From the NCBI RefSeq assembly GCF_022919135.1, contig NZ_CP095049.1, forward strand, positions 3,166,501 through 3,230,500: a stretch of DNA of 64,000 bases, read 5' to 3'. Shown piece after piece: positions 24,744-33,808 of this stretch. Source of the stretch: Hymenobacter cellulosivorans. Its GTDB lineage: Bacteria > Bacteroidota > Bacteroidia > Cytophagales > Hymenobacteraceae. Every line of letters starts with the position of its first letter. The first letter of the stretch is position 1. Made by a program: the position numbers and the translations under genes. The notes beneath the pieces were generated by a model. It was not told where the DNA came from, ran no database searches, and saw only the letters and a list, made by a program, of their open reading frames with translations.

Positions 24744-26216
24744 ATGGAAGTGGAAACATTGAAGTATCCCGCGGTACGGAACTACGTGGCCGGGCAGTTT
24801 GTGGACAGTAGCGGGCCGCGTAGCTTAGAGGTGTTTAGTCCGCTGAGCGGGGCCGTCATTTCTACAGTGCCCTTGAGCGGAATGGAAGCCCTTGACCAAG
24901 CCGTGGATGCTGCCAAAGCCGCCTTTCCTGCTTGGTCGGCCACGCCCATCAAGGAGCGGGTGCAGATTTTCTACCGGTATAAGACGCTGTTGGAGCGCAA
25001 TATGCAGGCCCTGGCCGACCTTGTGCGCGAAGAAAACGGCAAGACCTACGACGAGGCCCGCGCCGAAGTCGAAAAGGCCATTGAACTGACCGAGTTTGCC
25101 TGTTCCATGCCCCAGCTTATTCAGGGCGAGTTTCTGGAAGTCAGCAAGGGGGTAGAAGCTCGGGTAGAGCGTAAGCCCCTGGGTGTGGTGGCCAGCATTG
25201 CGCCCTTCAACTTTCCCAATATGGTGCCCCACTGGACCATCCCGAACGCGCTGGTGCTGGGCAATACGATGATTCTGAAGCCCTCGGAAGTGGTGCCGCT
25301 GAGCGCGGGCCGTATTGCCGAGCTGCTCCAGGAAGCCGGCCTGCCCGACGGCGTGCTCAACATTGTGCACGGCGACCGGGAAATCGTGGAGGCTATCTGC
25401 GACCATCCTGGCATCGAGGCCGTGTCGTTCGTGGGCTCCACCAAGATTGCCAAAGTCGTTTACGTCCGAGCTACTAGCAACCTGAAGCGGTGCGTGGCGC
25501 TGGGCGGGGCCAAAAACCACCTGATGGTATTGCCCGACGCCCACCCCGACATGACGGCCTCCAACGTAGCGGCCTCCATGTCGGGCTGTGCGGGGCAGCG
25601 CTGCATGGCCGGCTCTACTATGGTCGGCGTCGGGGCCGTGGACCATATCGTGAGCAAGCTCGTCGAGGAAGCCCGCAAGATTGTGCCCGGCCAGAATCTG
25701 GGCTCGGTTATCAGCAAGGAAGCCAAGGCCCGTATCGAAGCCTACATCACCGAAGCTGAAGCGGCCGGCGCTAAAGTCCTGCTCGACGGCCGAGGTGCCG
25801 TGGTGCCCGGCCACGAAGATGGTTACTACGTGGGTGCCACCGTCGTGGATTATGTCACGCCCGACATGCGCATTGCCCAGGAAGAAGTATTCGGACCGGT
25901 GCTAGCCATCCTGCGCACCAACACGCTGGATGAGGCCCTGGCCATCGAAAACGCCAACCCCTACGGCAATGCCGCGGCGGTATTCACCAGCAGCGGCAGC
26001 TCGGCCCGCTACGTCATGGACCACGCCTCGGCCGGCATGATTGGCGTCAATATCGGCGTGCCGGTGCCTCGGGAGCCGTTCTCCTTTGGCGGCTGGAACG
26101 AGTCGAAGTTCGGGGCCTGCGACATCACCGGCAAAAGCTCCATCGAGTTCTGGACCCAGCTCAAGAAAACCACCACCAAGTGGAACCCCGAGTCGCGGGT
26201 GAACTGGATGAGTTAG
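24744..26216 (+). CDS. mmsA: CoA-acylating methylmalonate-semialdehyde dehydrogenase
   Basis: An aldehyde dehydrogenase of 490 residues with the MMSDH pattern: IAPFNFPNMVPHWTIPNALV, the FVGSTKIAK NAD-binding loop, and the catalytic Cys in GCAGQRCMAGS. MMSDH enzymes oxidise malonate or methylmalonate semialdehyde to acetyl- or propionyl-CoA with NAD and CoA. Here the neighbours make these semialdehydes from beta-alanine or beta-aminoisobutyrate, which fixes the likely role as the last step of uracil/thymine degradation. It is the first gene of the cluster. Confidence 0.92.
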   Translation: MEVETLKYPAVRNYVAGQFVDSSGPRSLEVFSPLSGAVISTVPLSGMEALDQAVDAAKAAFPAWSATPIKERVQIFYRYKTLLERNMQALADLVREENGKTYDEARAEVEKAIELTEFACSMPQLIQGEFLEVSKGVEARVERKPLGVVASIAPFNFPNMVPHWTIPNALVLGNTMILKPSEVVPLSAGRIAELLQEAGLPDGVLNIVHGDREIVEAICDHPGIEAVSFVGSTKIAKVVYVRATSNLKRCVALGGAKNHLMVLPDAHPDMTASNVAASMSGCAGQRCMAGSTMVGVGAVDHIVSKLVEEARKIVPGQNLGSVISKEAKARIEAYITEAEAAGAKVLLDGRGAVVPGHEDGYYVGATVVDYVTPDMRIAQEEVFGPVLAILRTNTLDEALAIENANPYGNAAAVFTSSGSSARYVMDHASAGMIGVNIGVPVPREPFSFGGWNESKFGACDITGKSSIEFWTQLKKTTTKWNPESRVNWMS

Positions 26217-26294
26217 TCCCGGTTAAAGCTATCTGAGCGGAAAGCTCCATGCTTTTTCATTTACCTGGTAATCAGCGCTTGTCGGCGCTGGAGT

Positions 26295-26315
26295 GGTAGC
26301 TTTTTGCTACCTTTT
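26295..26315 (+). other. Small intercistronic hairpin with T tract
   Basis: GGTAGC and GCTACC form a 6-bp stem around TTTTT, followed by TTTT. It may be a weak terminator or processing signal between mmsA and the aminotransferase gene. Confidence 0.45.
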
Positions 26316-26363
26316 AAGACGCCAAACCTCGTTCTTTTGCTTGCCAATACCATTACTCTCCCA

Positions 26364-27719
26364 ATGGAAACCTACACCGACACCGATAAAGACCAGATTC
26401 TTCACGATAACCTGGAGCACACGCTGTTTTCCTGGTCGAAGCAGGCTGGACTGAACCCTATCAATGCCGAACGCGCCGAAGGCGTGTACCTCTGGGACCG
26501 GGACGGCAAGCGCTACATCGACTTCAGTTCCCAGCTTATGAACGTCAACATTGGGCACGGCGACCAGCGCGTGACCGAAGCTGTGGCCGCTCAGATGCGG
26601 GAGCTTAGCTATGTGTACCCCGGCATGATTACCAAGGCCCGTGGCGAGTTGGGCAAGAAGCTCGCGGAAATTACGCCTCCCAACCTGACCAAGGCCTTTT
26701 TTACGCTTGGTGGGGCCGAGGCCATTGAAAACGCCATCAAGCTGGCCCGTGTCTATACCGGCCGGCACAAAATCGTGACCCTGTACCAGTCGTTTCACGG
26801 AGCTTCCTACGGGGCCATCAGCGCCGGCGGCGACCCACGCAAGTTTGCCGTCGACAGCCAGGCTATGCCGGGCGTGGTGCACGTGGAGAATCCGTACTTC
26901 TACCGTTGCCCCTGGTACAGCTCCACGCCGGAAGAATGCGCCGAGCGCGCCGCAGCGGCCATGGAGCGCATCATTCAGTACGAAAACCCGGGCAGCGTGG
27001 CGGCCATTATCCTGGAAGGCGAGTCGGGCACCTCGGGTTGCATCAAGTATCCGCCCACGTACTGGCAACGAGTGCGTGCCATCTGTGATAAGTACGGCAT
27101 CCTGCTGGTGGCCGATGAGGTGATGAGCGGCTTCGGGCGGACCGGTAAGTGGTTTGGCTCCGACCACCACGGCGTGAAAGTAGACCTGATGTGTATGGCC
27201 AAGGGCATTACGGCCGGCTACCTGCCCCTGGGCGCGGTGATGGTCGACGAAGTTATTGCCAAATCCTTCGACGACAAGCCTTTGCCGCTAGGTTTGACCT
27301 ACTCGGCCCACCCCGTGTCGTGCGCTGCAGCCGTGGCCGTGCTGAACATCTACGAGGAAGACAACCTGCTTGAAAACACCGTGGCCTTGGGCCATTACCT
27401 CGACGAGCGGATGGCCCAGCTGATAAAGCAGCACCCCAGCATCGGCGACTGGCGCAATACGGGCTTGTTCGGCTGCATTGAGCTAGTGAAAAACCGTGCT
27501 ACCAAAGAGCCCATGGCTCCCTGGAATGCGGCTCCGAGTCAGATGGAAATTATGAATAAGGTGGCCGCTAAAATCAAAGAGCTGGGCATGTACACCTTCG
27601 TGCGCTGGAACTACATTTTCGTGGCCCCACCGCTGAGCATTACCAAGGATGAACTCGACGAAGGACTGGACATCCTTTCCCAGGCCATCAGCCTTGCCGA
27701 CGAGTATGTGACGGGGTAG
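26364..27719 (+). CDS. Class III aminotransferase (beta-alanine/beta-aminoisobutyrate)
   Basis: A fold-type I PLP aminotransferase of 451 residues. GGAEAIENAIKLAR binds cofactor phosphate, LLVADEVMSGFGRTG holds the PLP Asp, and CMAKGITAGYLPLGAVM holds the PLP-linking Lys. The class moves omega-amino groups to pyruvate or 2-oxoglutarate. The neighbours imply that it turns beta-alanine into malonate semialdehyde, feeding mmsA. The ATG at 26364 (METYTDTDKDQ) is preferred over an upstream start at 26304. A promoter box for hydA downstream suggests it ends a two-gene unit. Confidence 0.85.
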   Translation: METYTDTDKDQILHDNLEHTLFSWSKQAGLNPINAERAEGVYLWDRDGKRYIDFSSQLMNVNIGHGDQRVTEAVAAQMRELSYVYPGMITKARGELGKKLAEITPPNLTKAFFTLGGAEAIENAIKLARVYTGRHKIVTLYQSFHGASYGAISAGGDPRKFAVDSQAMPGVVHVENPYFYRCPWYSSTPEECAERAAAAMERIIQYENPGSVAAIILEGESGTSGCIKYPPTYWQRVRAICDKYGILLVADEVMSGFGRTGKWFGSDHHGVKVDLMCMAKGITAGYLPLGAVMVDEVIAKSFDDKPLPLGLTYSAHPVSCAAAVAVLNIYEEDNLLENTVALGHYLDERMAQLIKQHPSIGDWRNTGLFGCIELVKNRATKEPMAPWNAAPSQMEIMNKVAAKIKELGMYTFVRWNYIFVAPPLSITKDELDEGLDILSQAISLADEYVTG

Positions 27720-28090
27720 CCATCGGCACAAAAACTTCTGAAAAAATGGTCATGTCTCCTCTCTGCTTGAAGGGCAGAATGGTTGACATGACATGACGGG
27801 ACGAGCTGTTTTCAATACCAGCTACTCGCAGCATTCCTCCTTTTGAAAGGAATGGCGGGCCCGCCTATTTACACCTGTCTAAAAACAGGACTAAACAGCG
27901 CCGGTAGCTGCTGTGAATACAACGGCTAATTGGCCGTGCGCAAATAACTTTCTGGGATGCTTGACCATCGGCTTAAATAGCTTTGGGACACTGTTTTCCT
28001 TTCTGAAAAATAAGCCGGTGCTATAGCTTGCTTTTAGGCCGGAAAAAGCCTACTTTTTCTAACTGAACTTCTTTCACTTTTTCCATCTGC
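27720..28090. other. Intergenic region with several small hairpins
   Basis: No gene is visible in 371 bases. Hairpins include GTCATGTC/GACATGAC around 27750-27795, CATTCCT/AGGAATG near 27833-27855, the palindrome GGCGGGCCCGCC and CCTGT/ACAGG near 27880. A promoter box for hydA lies at 27978. Confidence 0.5.
27978..27985 (+). promoter_or_regulatory. -7 box upstream of hydA
   Basis: TAGCTTTG matches TAnnTTTG fully. The closest upstream TTG (27961) is 14 bases away, shorter than usual. The leader to the hydA ATG would be about 100 bases. Confidence 0.4.
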
Positions 28091-29467
28091 ATGGCGTCTT
28101 TGCTACTTAAAAATGGCCGCGTCGTAACGGCCGATTCCGATTCCGTGTGCGACGTGCTGGTGGAAGGGGAGACGATAGTGGCCATCGGCCGAAACCTGCC
28201 GGTACAAGCTGACCAAACCATTGACGCCACGGGCAAAATCATTGTACCCGGCGGCATCGATCCGCACGTGCATCTGGATATGCCATTTATGGGCACCTTC
28301 AGTTCCGATACCCACGAAACCGGCACCCGCGCCGCCCTGCACGGGGGCACTACCACCGTCATTGACTTCGTGCTGCAGAAACAGGGGCACAGCCTGCGCG
28401 AGGCCCTGACCGAGTGGCAGGGGCGGGCTACCGGCACGGCCGTTGGCGACTATTCGTTTCACATGGCCGTGACGGATTTCAATCCCAATACCAAGGCCGA
28501 AATCCAGGACATGATAGCCGAGGGAATTACCTCGTTTAAAACCTTCATGGCCTACAAAGGCGCCCTCATGATAGACGACGCCCAGATGGTGGGGCTGATG
28601 CAGGAGGTGAGCCGGCACGGCGGGCTGGTGACGGCCCACGCCACCAACGGCGACATGATTGACACGCTCATTGCCCAGCACCGGGCCGCGGGCAAACTCA
28701 CCCCGCTCTACCATTATTTGTCCCAGCCCGAAGTCACGGAAGCCGAAGCTTCGGGCCGCTTCTGTGACATTGCCAACTACACCGGCGTCAATTCCTACAT
28801 CGTGCACCTCACGTGCGAGGGCGCCCTGAATCAGGTGCGGCGGGCCACCGAGCGCAACCAACGGGTGTTTGTGGAAACCTGCATTCAGTACCTGGTGCTC
28901 GATGCGTCGCTGTACGAGGATGAGGTGCACGGGGCCAAAGTGGTAATGTCGCCGCCACTGCGCGAGAAAAAGGACCAGACCACACTCTGGGCCGGCATCA
29001 ACCAGGGCCTGGTGCAGGTGGTGGGCACCGACCACTGCCCCTTTATGTGGGAGCAGAAGATGCTGGGTAAGGACGACTTCAGCAAGATTCCCAACGGCCA
29101 TCCCGCCATTGAGCACCGCATGGAGCTGCTGTTTTCGGAAGGCGTAACGACCGGCAAAATAAGCTTGCAGAAGTTTGTGGAAGTAACCAGCACCAACGCG
29201 GCCAAGATCTTCGGTATGTTTCCGCGCAAAGGCACCATCAGCATTGGCGCCGACGCCGACCTGGTGCTCTTCAACCCCGAGAAAAAGCACACGATTTCGG
29301 CCGACACCCACCACATGAACTGCGACTACTCAGCCTATGAAGGCTGGGAGCTGACCGGCAAAGTCGACACCGTAATCCTGCGCGGGCAAGTGGCCGTGCA
29401 AAACGGCGAAACCAAAGTCGGCCGCGGCTACGGGCAGTTTATCAAGCGCGGCAAAACGGCTTTCTAA
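28091..29467 (+). CDS. hydA: Dihydropyrimidinase
   Basis: A cyclic amidohydrolase of 458 residues that opens dihydrouracil to N-carbamoyl-beta-alanine. The metal site is visible as GGIDPHVHLDMPF, and the carboxylated Lys lies in FKTFMAYKGAL. Further metal ligands are in VTAHATNGD and VGTDHCPF. Length and motifs fit dihydropyrimidinase/hydantoinase. The next genes supply the reductive step before it and the carbamoyl hydrolase after it. Confidence 0.93.
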   Translation: MASLLLKNGRVVTADSDSVCDVLVEGETIVAIGRNLPVQADQTIDATGKIIVPGGIDPHVHLDMPFMGTFSSDTHETGTRAALHGGTTTVIDFVLQKQGHSLREALTEWQGRATGTAVGDYSFHMAVTDFNPNTKAEIQDMIAEGITSFKTFMAYKGALMIDDAQMVGLMQEVSRHGGLVTAHATNGDMIDTLIAQHRAAGKLTPLYHYLSQPEVTEAEASGRFCDIANYTGVNSYIVHLTCEGALNQVRRATERNQRVFVETCIQYLVLDASLYEDEVHGAKVVMSPPLREKKDQTTLWAGINQGLVQVVGTDHCPFMWEQKMLGKDDFSKIPNGHPAIEHRMELLFSEGVTTGKISLQKFVEVTSTNAAKIFGMFPRKGTISIGADADLVLFNPEKKHTISADTHHMNCDYSAYEGWELTGKVDTVILRGQVAVQNGETKVGRGYGQFIKRGKTAF

Positions 29468-29498
29468 AGCTAGAAAGCTGGTTCCCTCTTTCGATTAG

Positions 29499-29625
29499 GA
29501 GGGGTTAAGGGTGGTTGAAACACCAGAACGAGTCCTAAAACGAATGCTGCGAAGTCGTTCAACGCGCAACCATCCCGGTCCTTCGGGCCACCCCTCTTTG
29601 AAGAAGGGATGCTTCGTGTTGACAC
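29499..29625. repeat. Intergenic hairpin-rich repeat unit
   Basis: The gap between hydA and the ureidopropionase gene holds GGAGGGGTTAAGGGTGGTTG, a CCCGGTCCTTCGGGCC hairpin and a CCCCTCTTTGAAGAAGGG hairpin. The arrangement looks like a REP-like intergenic element. I recall similar elements in Hymenobacter, but have no second copy in the window. Confidence 0.4.
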
Positions 29626-29669
29626 TGCAAATCAACCTACTTCCCAACCCTTTTCTCCTCTCTTTCCCA

Positions 29670-30536
29670 ATGCCAAGAATTGTTAAATCGGGCCTGATCC
29701 AGATGAGTCTGCCCCTCAGTGAAGGCGAAGGCACCATTGCCGAAATCATGGAAGCCATGGTGCAGAAGCACATTCCGCTCATCGAAGAAGCCGGTCGCCA
29801 GGGCGTGCAGATTCTGTGCTTGCAGGAAATCTTCAACACGCCCTATTTCTGCCCCGGCCAGGACAAAGCCTGGTACGCCTCGGCCGAGGCGGTGCCCGGC
29901 CCCACCACGGACCGCATGGCCGAGTACGCCAAGAAGTACAACATGGTAATGATTGTGCCGATTTACGAGCGGGAGGCCGCAGGCTTCCTCTACAACACGG
30001 CCGCCGTGATTGACGCCGACGGCACCTACCTGGGCAAGTACCGCAAGAACCACATTCCCCACACGTCCGGATTCTGGGAGAAGTTCTTTTTCAAGCCCGG
30101 CAACCTGGGCTACCCCGTGTTCCAGACCAAGTACGCCAAGGTGGGCGTCTATATCTGCTACGACCGGCACTTTCCCGACGGGGCCCGGGTGCTGGGCCTC
30201 AACGGGGCCGAAATCGTGTATAACCCCTCAGCCACCGTGGCGGGCCTTTCGCAGTATCTGTGGAAGCTGGAGCAGCCGGCCCACGCGGCGGCCAACGGCT
30301 ACTTCATGGGCTGCATCAACCGCGTCGGCACCGAGAAGCCCTGGAACCTGGGCAAATTCTACGGCACGTCCTACTTCGTAGACCCGCGCGGGCAGATTTT
30401 CGCCCAGGCCTCGGAAGACAACGACGAGCTGCTAGTGGCCGAGTTCGACCTCGACGAGATTGACGAGGTGCGTGCCACCTGGCAGTTCTTCCGCGACCGG
30501 CGCCCCGAAACCTACGAGAAGCTCGTCGAACTGTAA
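29670..30536 (+). CDS. Beta-ureidopropionase (nitrilase superfamily)
   Basis: The 288-residue nitrilase-fold amidohydrolase has the Glu-Lys-Cys triad: Glu in LCLQEIFNTPYF, Lys in KYRKNHIPHT and Cys in VYICYDRHFPDGAR. It should cleave N-carbamoyl-beta-alanine to beta-alanine, CO2 and ammonia. N-carbamoylputrescine amidase is the nearest alternative family, but the setting between hydA and preTA favours pyrimidine degradation. The ATG at 29670 is chosen because the frame upstream (to 29511) runs through the REP-like repeat. Confidence 0.9.
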   Translation: MPRIVKSGLIQMSLPLSEGEGTIAEIMEAMVQKHIPLIEEAGRQGVQILCLQEIFNTPYFCPGQDKAWYASAEAVPGPTTDRMAEYAKKYNMVMIVPIYEREAAGFLYNTAAVIDADGTYLGKYRKNHIPHTSGFWEKFFFKPGNLGYPVFQTKYAKVGVYICYDRHFPDGARVLGLNGAEIVYNPSATVAGLSQYLWKLEQPAHAAANGYFMGCINRVGTEKPWNLGKFYGTSYFVDPRGQIFAQASEDNDELLVAEFDLDEIDEVRATWQFFRDRRPETYEKLVEL

Positions 30537-30563
30537 GCTTTCATTCTTCTAAGTGTTTGAATA

Positions 30564-30595
30564 GCAAGGGTTGGTGGTCAAACGCCAATCCTTGC
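30564..30595 (+). other. Intercistronic hairpin
   Basis: Arms 30564-30574 and 30585-30595 form 11 pairs, one of them G-U, with a 10-base loop. No T tract follows, so mRNA processing or stability is more likely than termination. Confidence 0.55.
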
Positions 30596-30694
30596 CTGCG
30601 CTTGTAGTGCCTGGTGGGTAGCCTCCTGCCCACGTGTTGCCTGTCCCATTTTCCTTTTGCTATTGCCCCACCGTTACCCTCTCCCTTCAGTACC

Positions 30695-32026
30695 ATGGCC
30701 GAGTACAAAACCCCTACTTCCGAGCCGGAATTTCACGCCAACTTCGCCCAGATCAAGCCCCGGATGAACAACACCGAGGCCCTGTTCGAAAGCTCGCGCT
30801 GCCTGTTCTGCTTCGACGCCCCTTGCATCAAAGCCTGCCCCTCCGGCATCGACATCCCCCAGTTCATTCGTCAGATTAATACCGGCAATACCACCGGCGC
30901 GGCCCGCACGATTTACGAGGCCAACTACTTCGGCAACGCCTGCGGCAAAGTGTGCCCCACGGAAGTGCTCTGCGAAGGCGCCTGCGTGTATAACCTACAG
31001 GACGTAAAGCCCATCGAAATTGGGCGGCTGCAGAGCTTCGCCACCCGCGAGGCCATTGAGCACAATAAAGCGCTCTTCGGACCCGGCGCGCCCAACGGCC
31101 GTAAGGTGGCCATAATAGGAGCGGGGCCGGCCGGTATTTCGGCCGCCTGCGAGCTGCGCAGTCTGGGCTACGAAGTCGACGTGTTTGAGGCCAAGTCCCA
31201 GCCCTCGGGCCTGACGGTGTACGGCGTGGCACCCTATAAAATCACCAATGAGGAAGTGCTGGCCGAAATGACCTACCTGGAAAACCAGTTTGGCTTCCGG
31301 GTGCAGTACAACCAGCCCATCGCCTCGCGCCGGGAACTGGAAGCCCTGGAAGAGTCTTACGACGCTATTTTTCTGGGCATTGGGCTGGGTGCCACCAACC
31401 CGCTGCTGCTACCCGGCGAGGAGCGCCACAACTGCGTGGGCGCCGTAGAATTCATCGAGCAGCTGCGTATGCGCCACCACCAGACGGCCGTGGGCCGCAA
31501 GGTGATTGTGCTCGGCGGCGGCAATACGGCCATGGACGCAGCTTCGGAGTCGGCCCGGATGGGGGCCGAGGACGTGATTCTGGCCTACCGCCGCGGCAAG
31601 GAGGAAATGGGGGCCTACGAGTTTGAGTACGACCTGGCTAAGGGCGTGGGCGTAAAAGGCTTGTTTAACGTGGCTCCGGTCGAGATTGTAGGCAACGGCA
31701 AGGTCGAAGGCGTCAAGTTTATTCGCACGGCTACCCTCCACGGGCAGGTGCAGGTGGTGCCCGGCAGTGAGTTTGTTGAGCCCTGCGACATGGTGATTAA
31801 GGCTACCGGGCAGGCCAAGCAAACCCAGCTCTTGAGTCTGATTCCGGGGTTGGAAGTCGACAACAGAGGCCGCATCGTGGCCGATGCGCGCACCGGCCAG
31901 ACCACTAACCCCAAGTATTTCACCTCCGGCGACGCCCGCAACGGCGGGGCTGAAGTAGTCAATGCCGCCGCCGAAGCCAAAGCCACGGCCCGCGGCATCC
32001 ACAAGTTTTTGGCGGGTAAGTATTAG
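30695..32026 (+). CDS. preT: NAD-dependent dihydropyrimidine dehydrogenase, PreT subunit
   Basis: PreT is the flavoprotein subunit of the bacterial uracil/thymine reductase. The 443-residue protein has N-terminal iron-sulfur cysteines (CLFCFDAPC, CPSGIDIP, CGKVCPTEVLCEGAC), an FAD dinucleotide motif VAIIGAGPAGISAACEL and an NADH motif VIVLGGGNTAMDAA. It reduces uracil to dihydrouracil together with PreA. The ATG at 30695 (MAEYKTPTSEPEF) is preferred; a frame start at 30614 adds a hydrophobic stretch that is not typical. The preA gene follows after 62 bases. Confidence 0.93.
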   Translation: MAEYKTPTSEPEFHANFAQIKPRMNNTEALFESSRCLFCFDAPCIKACPSGIDIPQFIRQINTGNTTGAARTIYEANYFGNACGKVCPTEVLCEGACVYNLQDVKPIEIGRLQSFATREAIEHNKALFGPGAPNGRKVAIIGAGPAGISAACELRSLGYEVDVFEAKSQPSGLTVYGVAPYKITNEEVLAEMTYLENQFGFRVQYNQPIASRRELEALEESYDAIFLGIGLGATNPLLLPGEERHNCVGAVEFIEQLRMRHHQTAVGRKVIVLGGGNTAMDAASESARMGAEDVILAYRRGKEEMGAYEFEYDLAKGVGVKGLFNVAPVEIVGNGKVEGVKFIRTATLHGQVQVVPGSEFVEPCDMVIKATGQAKQTQLLSLIPGLEVDNRGRIVADARTGQTTNPKYFTSGDARNGGAEVVNAAAEAKATARGIHKFLAGKY

Positions 32027-32075
32027 TTGTTGGCTGCGCCAACTTTCAGACTACTAACAACTAGCAACCAACAAC
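32025..32075 (+). repeat. GTTGTT/AACAAC inverted repeat between preT and preA
   Basis: GTTGTTGG at the preT stop codon (32026-32033) pairs with CCAACAAC (32068-32075), with an alternative AGTTGTT/AACAACT pairing. The spacer then repeats CAACGAA up to the preA ATG, so arms touch both genes. Confidence 0.45.
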
Positions 32076-32088
32076 GAACAACGAACCA

Positions 32089-33498
32089 ATGCCAGATCTG
32101 TCCATAAACTTTGCCGGTATCAAGTCGCCTAATCCGTTCTGGCTGGCTTCGGCGCCGCCCACCAATTCGGGCTACCAGGTCATGAAAGCCTTCGATGCGG
32201 GCTGGGGTGGGGCCGTGTGGAAAACCCTGGGCGTGCCCGTCGTCAACGTGTCGAGCCGCTACGGGGGCGTCAATTACCGGGACAAGCGCTTGGTTGGCTT
32301 CAACAACATCGAGCTGATTTCGGACCGTCCGCTCTCGGATAACCTGCGTGAAATCGAGGAAGTGAAAAAGCGTTTCCCTAACCACGCCGTCATTGCCTCC
32401 CTGATGGTGCAGAGCCGGCAGGAGTGGCACGACATCGTGCGCGACGTGCAGAACGCCGGCTCCGACGGCATCGAGCTCAACTTCGGTTGTCCCCACGGCA
32501 TGTGCGAGCGGGGCATGGGCTCAGCAGTAGGGCAGGAGCCGGAGGTGCTCCAAACCATTGTGGAGTGGGTAATGGAAGTGGCCAAGATTCCGGTTATCGT
32601 CAAGCTCACGCCCAACATCAGCGACATTACCGAGCCGGCCATGGCTGCCCGTCGCGGCGGGGCCGACGCCATTTCGCTCATCAACACCATTCAGAGTATC
32701 GTGGGGGTGGATCTGGACTTGTTTGCGCCCTACCCGATAGTGGACGGCAAAGGTTCGAACGGAGGCTACTGCGGCCCGGCCGTGAAGCCCATTGCCCTGA
32801 ATATGGTGAAGAACTGCGCCCAACACCCCAAGGTGCAGCTGCCAATTTCCGGCATCGGGGGCATCGAAAACTGGCGCGACGCGGTGGAACACATCCTGCT
32901 CGGGGCCAGCAGCGTGCAAGTGTGCACGGCGGCCATGCACTTCGGCTTTGGCATCATCCGGGAAATGACCAGCGGCCTGGAGCAATACATGAGTGAAAAA
33001 GGCTTCCACACGATATACGACATGGTGGGCAAGGCCCTGCCCAACGTGAAGCACTGGGAAGACCTCAACCTCAAGTACAAAGTCACAGCCCAGATCAACG
33101 AGGACAAGTGCATCGGCTGCCAGCTCTGCTATACGGCCTGCGAAGACGGTGCCCACCAGGCCATCCGGCTGCAGGAAGGCACCCGCGTACCCGAAATCAT
33201 CCAGGAAAACTGCGTGGGCTGTAACCTGTGTTCCCTGGTGTGCCCCGTAGAGCAATGCATTACGATGGAACGCCGCGACGATGGCACCGAGCACCTGACC
33301 TGGAAGGAGCGCACCGAGGCCGGTACCATCCCGACGGAATTCAACGATGAGCGCGCCGGGGGCCGCCACCACTGGGTACCGGAGCCCGCCGCAGCCCTGG
33401 ATAAGGAGAAGCATAAAACTCTGCCCGGCAAGGCCCGGCAGTACGCCCAGACTGCTGCTGCAACGGCAACTGCCACAGTAACTTCCAGCTCCGGATAG
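32089..33498 (+). CDS. preA: NAD-dependent dihydropyrimidine dehydrogenase, PreA subunit
   Basis: The catalytic subunit of the PreTA complex, 469 residues. The N-terminal two thirds form an FMN-binding dihydroorotate dehydrogenase-like barrel (KSPNPFWLASAPPTNSGYQ, GCPHGMCERGMGSAVGQ with the active Cys, SGIGGIENWRDA). The C-terminal part is a 2[4Fe-4S] ferredoxin: CIGCQLCYTAC and CVGCNLCSLVCPVEQC. A roughly 60-residue variable tail rich in Ala and Thr follows. It ends the operon; a terminator lies 41 bases downstream. Confidence 0.94.
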   Translation: MPDLSINFAGIKSPNPFWLASAPPTNSGYQVMKAFDAGWGGAVWKTLGVPVVNVSSRYGGVNYRDKRLVGFNNIELISDRPLSDNLREIEEVKKRFPNHAVIASLMVQSRQEWHDIVRDVQNAGSDGIELNFGCPHGMCERGMGSAVGQEPEVLQTIVEWVMEVAKIPVIVKLTPNISDITEPAMAARRGGADAISLINTIQSIVGVDLDLFAPYPIVDGKGSNGGYCGPAVKPIALNMVKNCAQHPKVQLPISGIGGIENWRDAVEHILLGASSVQVCTAAMHFGFGIIREMTSGLEQYMSEKGFHTIYDMVGKALPNVKHWEDLNLKYKVTAQINEDKCIGCQLCYTACEDGAHQAIRLQEGTRVPEIIQENCVGCNLCSLVCPVEQCITMERRDDGTEHLTWKERTEAGTIPTEFNDERAGGRHHWVPEPAAALDKEKHKTLPGKARQYAQTAAATATATVTSSSG

Positions 33499-33539
33499 TG
33501 TAGGTTTGCTACCAAGCCTGCCCGGCAGCAGGGCATGAG

Positions 33540-33586
33540 CGCGGCTCGGTACTAGGAGTGTCTCCTGGCGCCGAGCCGCGTTTCTT
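33540..33586 (+). terminator. Terminator after preA
   Basis: A perfect 10-bp stem (33540-33549 with 33571-33580) with an inner AGGAG/CTCCT stem is followed by TTTCTTA. Confidence 0.75.
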
Positions 33587-33808
33587 ATGGGCAAAGCTTA
33601 GCTGTAAGCGGGTACGGAAGTCGCCTATTAAGTAAATTTTTTATTGTGTAAATACCAAAGAATGAAGGCCTAAGTTTCTTGTTAGAACAAAAGTTATATT
33701 AATTATTGACTTAGTTATAAAATATGCGTTACTTGTTCATGCTACTCTTCTACATCCCACCTACTGTAGAGATTCCCCCTTTTTTAGCTTCCTCACCAAC
33801 AGTAGTCT
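33587..33808 (+). other. AT-rich promoter region of the exopolysaccharide locus
   Basis: The sequence becomes strongly AT-rich from about 33620. It should hold the promoter for the glycosylphosphotransferase gene. TTG at 33706 followed 21 bases later by TACTTGTT is a weak consensus match. Short overlapping open frames here are not convincing genes. Confidence 0.45.

Noticed and set aside
28103..29314. A 403-codon minus-strand open frame
   Set aside because: It mirrors the dihydropyrimidinase gene, which carries all active-site motifs on the plus strand.
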